Assembly: GCA_964495465.1 (NCBI GenBank)
Contig: CAZBWE010000092.1
Span: 1-8,044 of the forward strand
Origin: CAZBWE01 sp964495465
GTDB lineage: Bacteria; Planctomycetota; Phycisphaerae; Sedimentisphaerales; Anaerobacaceae
DNA length: 8,044 nucleotides
Reading direction: 5' to 3'
The position numbers and the translations under genes were made by a program. The notes under the pieces are model-generated. The model was not told the DNA's origin, ran no database searches, and was given only the letters and a program-made list of their open reading frames with translations. Each line of letters begins with the position of its first letter. Position 1 is the first letter of the stretch. Shown here piece by piece: positions 5,180-8,044 of the stretch.

Positions 5180-6242
5180 TATAGGGAATCTGGAAATTTA
5201 TCCACCCATAATACAAGGCGGAATGGGCGTTAGGGTATCGAGGGCAAATCTGGCTGCGGCAGTTGCAAATACCGGATGTGTCGGCGTTATCGCCAGTGCC
5301 GGGCTGGGGCAATACGAAGATTTCCCGGATGCCGAATTCGAAAAAGTGAATGAAGAAGCTTTACGATACGAAATCAGAAAAGCAAGGCGCCTCAGCAGCG
5401 GAATAATCGGCGTAAACATAATGGTTGCCCTTTCCGATTATGAAAACCTTGTAAAGACCGCAGTCGAAGAAAATATAGACTTGATAATTTCCGGAGCGGG
5501 ATTACCTCTGAGTCTGCCAAAATATCTTAACGGAAAAGATATTAAATTAGTCCCTGTTGTTTCCTCGGCAAGGACTTTTCAGATTATTTGCAAAAGATGG
5601 AAAAGCCATTTCAATAAACTCCCGGATGCCGTAGTAGTCGAAGGTGTCAAAGCTGGTGGTCATTTGGGCTACTCCCCTGATAGCATTATAAACAATACCG
5701 CCGCTGGTCTTGAACAAATAATTAGTGAAACTATTAAAATTGCTGATTCCTTCGAACCTGCTATACCTGTTATTGCCGCGGGAGGAATCTTTGATGGCGA
5801 TGACATTGCTCATTTTCTAAAATTAGGTGCGTCAGGGGTCCAGATGGCAACTCGTTTTGTCTGCACTGATGAATGTGACGCCCATAACAATTTCAAGCTG
5901 GCTTATTTAAATGCTAATGCTGAGGATCTAACAATCATAGAAAGTCCTGTCGGATTGCCGGGAAGAGTTATAAATAGCAGTTTTGTCGAAAAGATTAAAC
6001 AGGGTAAAACTATACCTTTCGAGTGTAAATATCAGTGTCTTAAGACCTGTGACCCCACAAAAGCGCCGTATTGCATAGCTAAAGTTCTGGCAAATGCCGC
6101 AGAGGGAAAAATGGATGAATCTTTCGTCTTTGCCGGTTCAAATGCCTGGCGATGTAATAAAATCGTACCGGTAAGATTGCTTGTTGATGAGCTAATTGAA
6201 GAATTAACTTTAGCACTTTCAGCGGAAATGCTGTGTCTATAA
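5151..6242 (+). CDS. nitronate monooxygenase/FabK-type NAD(P)H-dependent flavin oxidoreductase with C-terminal cysteine cluster
   Basis: A TIM-barrel FMN enzyme of the 2-nitropropane dioxygenase-like family (Pfam PF03060), 363 residues. From the start chosen here it shows PPIIQGGMGVRVS (18-30) for FMN phosphate contact, IGVNIMVAL (86-94), LVPVVSSART (133-142), EGVKAGGHLGY (164-174) with the catalytic-type His171, and PVIAAGGIFDGDDIAHFLKLGASGVQMATRF (206-236), the FMN phosphate-binding strand and helix. The tail contains C292, C296, C300, C308 and C335 in the order CKYQC..TC.....YC.....WRC, then a VFAGSNAWR motif. The cysteines could hold a metal or iron-sulfur cluster. Members act as nitronate monooxygenases or enoyl-ACP reductases; the cysteine-tailed branch has no role I can assign. 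Starts at GTG 5145, ATG 5151 and ATG 5157 share one GGTGA site, so the first residue is uncertain. Confidence 0.85.
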   Translation: MYMDHLPPLNIGNLEIYPPIIQGGMGVRVSRANLAAAVANTGCVGVIASAGLGQYEDFPDAEFEKVNEEALRYEIRKARRLSSGIIGVNIMVALSDYENLVKTAVEENIDLIISGAGLPLSLPKYLNGKDIKLVPVVSSARTFQIICKRWKSHFNKLPDAVVVEGVKAGGHLGYSPDSIINNTAAGLEQIISETIKIADSFEPAIPVIAAGGIFDGDDIAHFLKLGASGVQMATRFVCTDECDAHNNFKLAYLNANAEDLTIIESPVGLPGRVINSSFVEKIKQGKTIPFECKYQCLKTCDPTKAPYCIAKVLANAAEGKMDESFVFAGSNAWRCNKIVPVRLLVDELIEELTLALSAEMLCL

Positions 6243-6343
6243 CTTAAAAAGCTTACATACCTATAGCCGACTTTAGAAATAATATCAGCTTCAATCCCAG
6301 CTTAAGTAATGAGTGAGTTTGAAAGATTAGCAAGGGAGGTAAA

Positions 6344-6688
6344 ATGAATATCTATGCAGGGAACTTATCACATGAGGTCACGGAAGATGATTTGCGTCAG
6401 GCTTTCGAGCCTTTTGGTCAGGTCGAATCTGTCAATATAGTAAAAGACAGGTTCAGTGGTGAATCAAGAGGATTCGGATTCGTAACGATGCCATCGGGCA
6501 AAGAGGCCCAGGCGGCGATCACGGGCATGAACAACAAAGACTTGAAAGGTTGCAGCATTAAAGTTAATGAGGCACAACCACGCACACATGACCGTAGAGG
6601 TGGTGGTCGAAGAGGCAGTTTCGGTTCGAACAGCTATGGCCGACAAATCGACTCTGGTCCAAGTCGAGGCGACCGACGTCGCTACTGA
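6344..6688 (+). CDS. RNA-binding protein with one RRM domain and a Gly/Arg-rich tail
   Basis: A 114-residue protein. One RNA recognition motif spans about residues 1-78, with RNP2 IYAGNL (3-8) and RNP1 RGFGFVTM (42-49); the exposed aromatic residues Tyr4, Phe44 and Phe46 should stack on RNA bases. The tail (79-114) is short, basic and rich in Gly, Arg and Ser, like cold-induced RRM proteins of cyanobacteria and other bacteria. In those bacteria such proteins bind U-rich RNA or act at low temperature; here that role is inferred. RNP1 ends with Met where Phe or Tyr is classical, which is common in bacterial members. Start ATG 6344 has AAGGGAGG about 5 bases upstream, an excellent site. The FKBP gene follows by 147 bases on the same strand. 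Confidence 0.93.
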   Translation: MNIYAGNLSHEVTEDDLRQAFEPFGQVESVNIVKDRFSGESRGFGFVTMPSGKEAQAAITGMNNKDLKGCSIKVNEAQPRTHDRRGGGRRGSFGSNSYGRQIDSGPSRGDRRRY

Positions 6689-6835
6689 TAATCATAGCCG
6701 GGGCTTTTTAGAATTGAAGTGGAATGAAGCGGGGCCGTACTTTATGGAAAAGGTTCGCCTGGCTTGTGAAAATCCAGCCGGAATGGTGCTGGGTATTTCT
6801 TTGTTGTGATAATGTAAAAAAGAAGGGATAAAGTA
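6689..6835 (+). other. spacer between the RRM and FKBP genes
   Basis: Behind the RRM stop, AGCCGGGGCTTTTTAG (6704-6719) resembles half of a compact terminator, but its stem would have at most four base pairs and almost no loop. A 21-codon frame from ATG 6744 to the TGA near 6809 has no ribosome binding site. Read-through into the FKBP gene is plausible. Confidence 0.3.
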
Positions 6836-7265
6836 ATGGCTCAGGCAAAATCGGGTGATAGCGTCAAAATTCACTATGACAGGCAAATTAAACGATGGCA
6901 CCGTGTTCGCTGATTCAAGAGAGCGAGACCCTCTGCAATTTGTTATCGGAGAAAATCGTATAATCACCGGCATTGAAGAGGTTGTAGTAGGAATGAGCGC
7001 CGGCGAGTCAAAAAAAGTTGAGATATCAGCAGATAAAGCTTTCGGTCAATACCGGGAAGAAAAGGTACAGGTTGTTAATCGAAGTCAGTTTCCGGCGGAT
7101 ATGGAACCCAAGGTTGGTGAAGAAATACAGATGACCGACGGGGCCGGGCGGACAGTCGTTGTGGTAGTGAAGGAGATATCCGGAGCAGATGTAACGTTGG
7201 ATACCAACCATTCTCTTGCCGGGAAGAACCTGACTTTTGATATCGAACTCATCGAAATCACTTAA
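6836..7265 (+). pseudogene. SlyD-like FKBP-type peptidyl-prolyl isomerase, disrupted by a +1 frameshift
   Basis: ATG 6836, with AGGGA 7 bases upstream, opens MAQAKSGDSVKIHY, the usual start of SlyD-like FKBPs. After the TAT codon at 6875 the sequence has an extra G (6878). Reading on without it restores TGKLNDGTVF and a full 142-residue protein ending NLTFDIELIEIT. With it, the frame ends at TGA 6911 after 25 residues. The restored protein has the FKBP part split by an insert-in-flap domain, as in SlyD, with GKNLTFDIEL at the end. Some conserved residues differ: the active-site Asp of VFDSS is Ala here (VFADS), and NHPLAG is NHSLAG. Reinitiation at ATG 6876 or GTG 6855 would drop the first strand and has no ribosome site. 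A sequencing error, a recent mutation or true frameshifting are all possible. Confidence 0.8.
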
Positions 7266-7280
7266 TCTCTTAGTCGTAGA

Positions 7281-7307
7281 AAGAGCACCTCTCTTGTATT
7301 ATTTTTT
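7281..7307 (+). terminator. possible terminator after the FKBP gene
   Basis: AAGAG and CTCTT form a 5-bp stem around CACCT, 16 bases after the FKBP stop, followed by GTATTATTTTTT. The T tract is offset by six bases and the stem is AT-rich, so it would be weak. It sits between two convergent genes, where a terminator is expected. Confidence 0.35.
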
Positions 7308-7363
7308 AGTGATGCGTATCGCGAGGAAATGTAAAAAATCCAAAAGCCACACCACTTCTAAGT

Positions 7364-8044
7364 TTATTTCTTCTTTTGCACTTCGCCGGTCATAGGAACA
7401 AAGCGGACAGGCAGGACGTTTTTCTTGTGGAGTTCGCCATTTTCATCCTTGGTAACCAGTACCAGATATTGAAAGCCGAACTCCGTTCCATAGGGCAGTA
7501 TCATTCTTCCGCCCGGCTTTAACTGTTCGATGAGCGGCTCAGGGATGCGTTCGGCTGCGGCTGTGCCGATGATTGCGTCAAAAGGCGCTTTATCAGGCCA
7601 GCCGAAATAGCCGTCGCCAGCTTTAACGAAGACATTTTTATAGCCAAGCTCCTTGAGCAGTTTTCCGGCCCTTTGTGCGAGCGGCTCGACGATTTCAATA
7701 GTATAGACCTCGCGGGCTATCTCTGCGCAGACCGCCGCCTGATAACCGGAGCCGGTTCCGATTTCCAGAACTTTATCACCCGGTTTGAGTTGCAGGGCCT
7801 CGGTCATAAAGGCAACAATATACGGCTGGCTTATTGTCTGGTCGAAACCAATCGGTAGCGGATAGTCTGCGTATGCGTTTTTGAGGTTGCTGTTCCAGAT
7901 ATTTTTATCGGGGTGCTCGACAAAACTATGCCGTGGGACGGTTTGCATCGCCTTTAATACATTTGGGTCGTTAACGTCTCTCGCCTTTATCTGGGTGGCA
8001 ACCATTTTCGCACGTTCTTCGATTCGCTCGGTAAAGGCCGGGTG
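7364..8044 (-). CDS. pcm: protein-L-isoaspartate O-methyltransferase, 5' end beyond the window
   Basis: This SAM-dependent enzyme methylates isoaspartyl residues and starts the repair of aged proteins. Counted from the internal Met at 8005, it shows PIGFDQTISQPYIVAFM (51-67), the substrate and active-site loop; VLEIGTGSGYQAA (79-91), the SAM-binding motif I; VYTIEIVEPLA (100-110) with the ribose-binding acid; GDGYFGWPDKAPFDAII (130-146); GGRMILPYG (165-173); and PVRFVPMTG at the end. The frame stays open past 8005 to the window edge, reading HPAFTERIEERAK. This matches the N-terminal region of the family (a motif like F..R..MV.QQ), so Met 8005 is probably internal and the gene is partial here. 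An N-terminal signal sequence, known for some relatives, cannot be judged. The usual VTAAP is GTAAA, a mild change. It converges with the FKBP gene. Confidence 0.92.
   Translation of the reverse strand, partial: HPAFTERIEERAKMVATQIKARDVNDPNVLKAMQTVPRHSFVEHPDKNIWNSNLKNAYADYPLPIGFDQTISQPYIVAFMTEALQLKPGDKVLEIGTGSGYQAAVCAEIAREVYTIEIVEPLAQRAGKLLKELGYKNVFVKAGDGYFGWPDKAPFDAIIGTAAAERIPEPLIEQLKPGGRMILPYGTEFGFQYLVLVTKDENGELHKKNVLPVRFVPMTGEVQKKK

Noticed and set aside
6704..6719. Terminator after the RRM gene (AGCC/GGCT plus T run)
   Set aside because: The two arms leave a loop of only two bases, so a stable stem is unlikely.
6855..7265. GTG 6855 as the true start of the FKBP gene
   Set aside because: It would replace the conserved first strand KSGDSVKIHY with an unrelated MIASKFTM and has no ribosome binding site. 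The conserved residues are encoded in the other frame from ATG 6836.
1..8044. CRISPR array, insertion sequence, prophage or toxin-antitoxin module
   Set aside because: I see no regularly spaced repeats, transposase or integrase motifs, target-site duplications or paired small genes. The tRNA shows no duplicated 3' end within the window that would mark an integration site.

Overview
This is a bacterial chromosomal window of scattered housekeeping and envelope genes. Most are on the minus strand; a block from about 5.0 to 7.3 kb is on the plus strand. Several features resemble Planctomycetota or a related environmental lineage: an RRM protein with a Gly/Arg tail, a split relative of the 'fused MFS/spermidine synthase' family, a small carbohydrate-binding-like lipoprotein, and rpmH without visible rnpA/yidC neighbours. 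That placement is an inference; no marker here proves it. No phage, transposon, CRISPR array or toxin-antitoxin pair is visible.

Left part (1-1250): a tRNA-Gly(CCC) with its own consensus promoter lies downstream of a DUF502 membrane protein gene. Upstream of that is an unrecognised 56-residue ORF with an excellent Shine-Dalgarno site. A 34-nt inverted repeat (1218-1251) and a TTGACA promoter (1345-1373) bracket what may be a short untranslated RNA.

Middle (1450-4900, all minus): a membrane gene with six predicted helices and a secreted or anchored spermine-synthase-like gene sit almost end to end, and look like the two halves of a protein that is usually fused. Upstream of them are a lipoprotein with a galactose-binding/CBM6-like pattern, rpmH (ribosomal protein L34, 43 residues, GTG start, strong promoter) and an MtfA-type zinc peptidase.

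Right part (4900-8044): a nitronate monooxygenase/FabK-type flavoprotein with a C-terminal cysteine cluster is preceded by a possible small membrane ORF. Then come an RRM RNA-binding protein and a SlyD-like FKBP prolyl isomerase whose frame is broken by one extra base near codon 15. Finally, a protein-L-isoaspartate methyltransferase enters from the right edge on the minus strand, convergent with the FKBP gene.

The genes do not form one pathway. Three (FKBP, isoaspartate methyltransferase, MtfA-type peptidase) belong to families involved in protein folding, repair or processing, and two (L34, RRM protein) act on RNA or the ribosome. I do not see a clearly new multi-gene system. The points most worth a second look are the FKBP frameshift, the split synthase pair, the candidate small RNA, the lone rpmH and the cysteine-rich flavoprotein.
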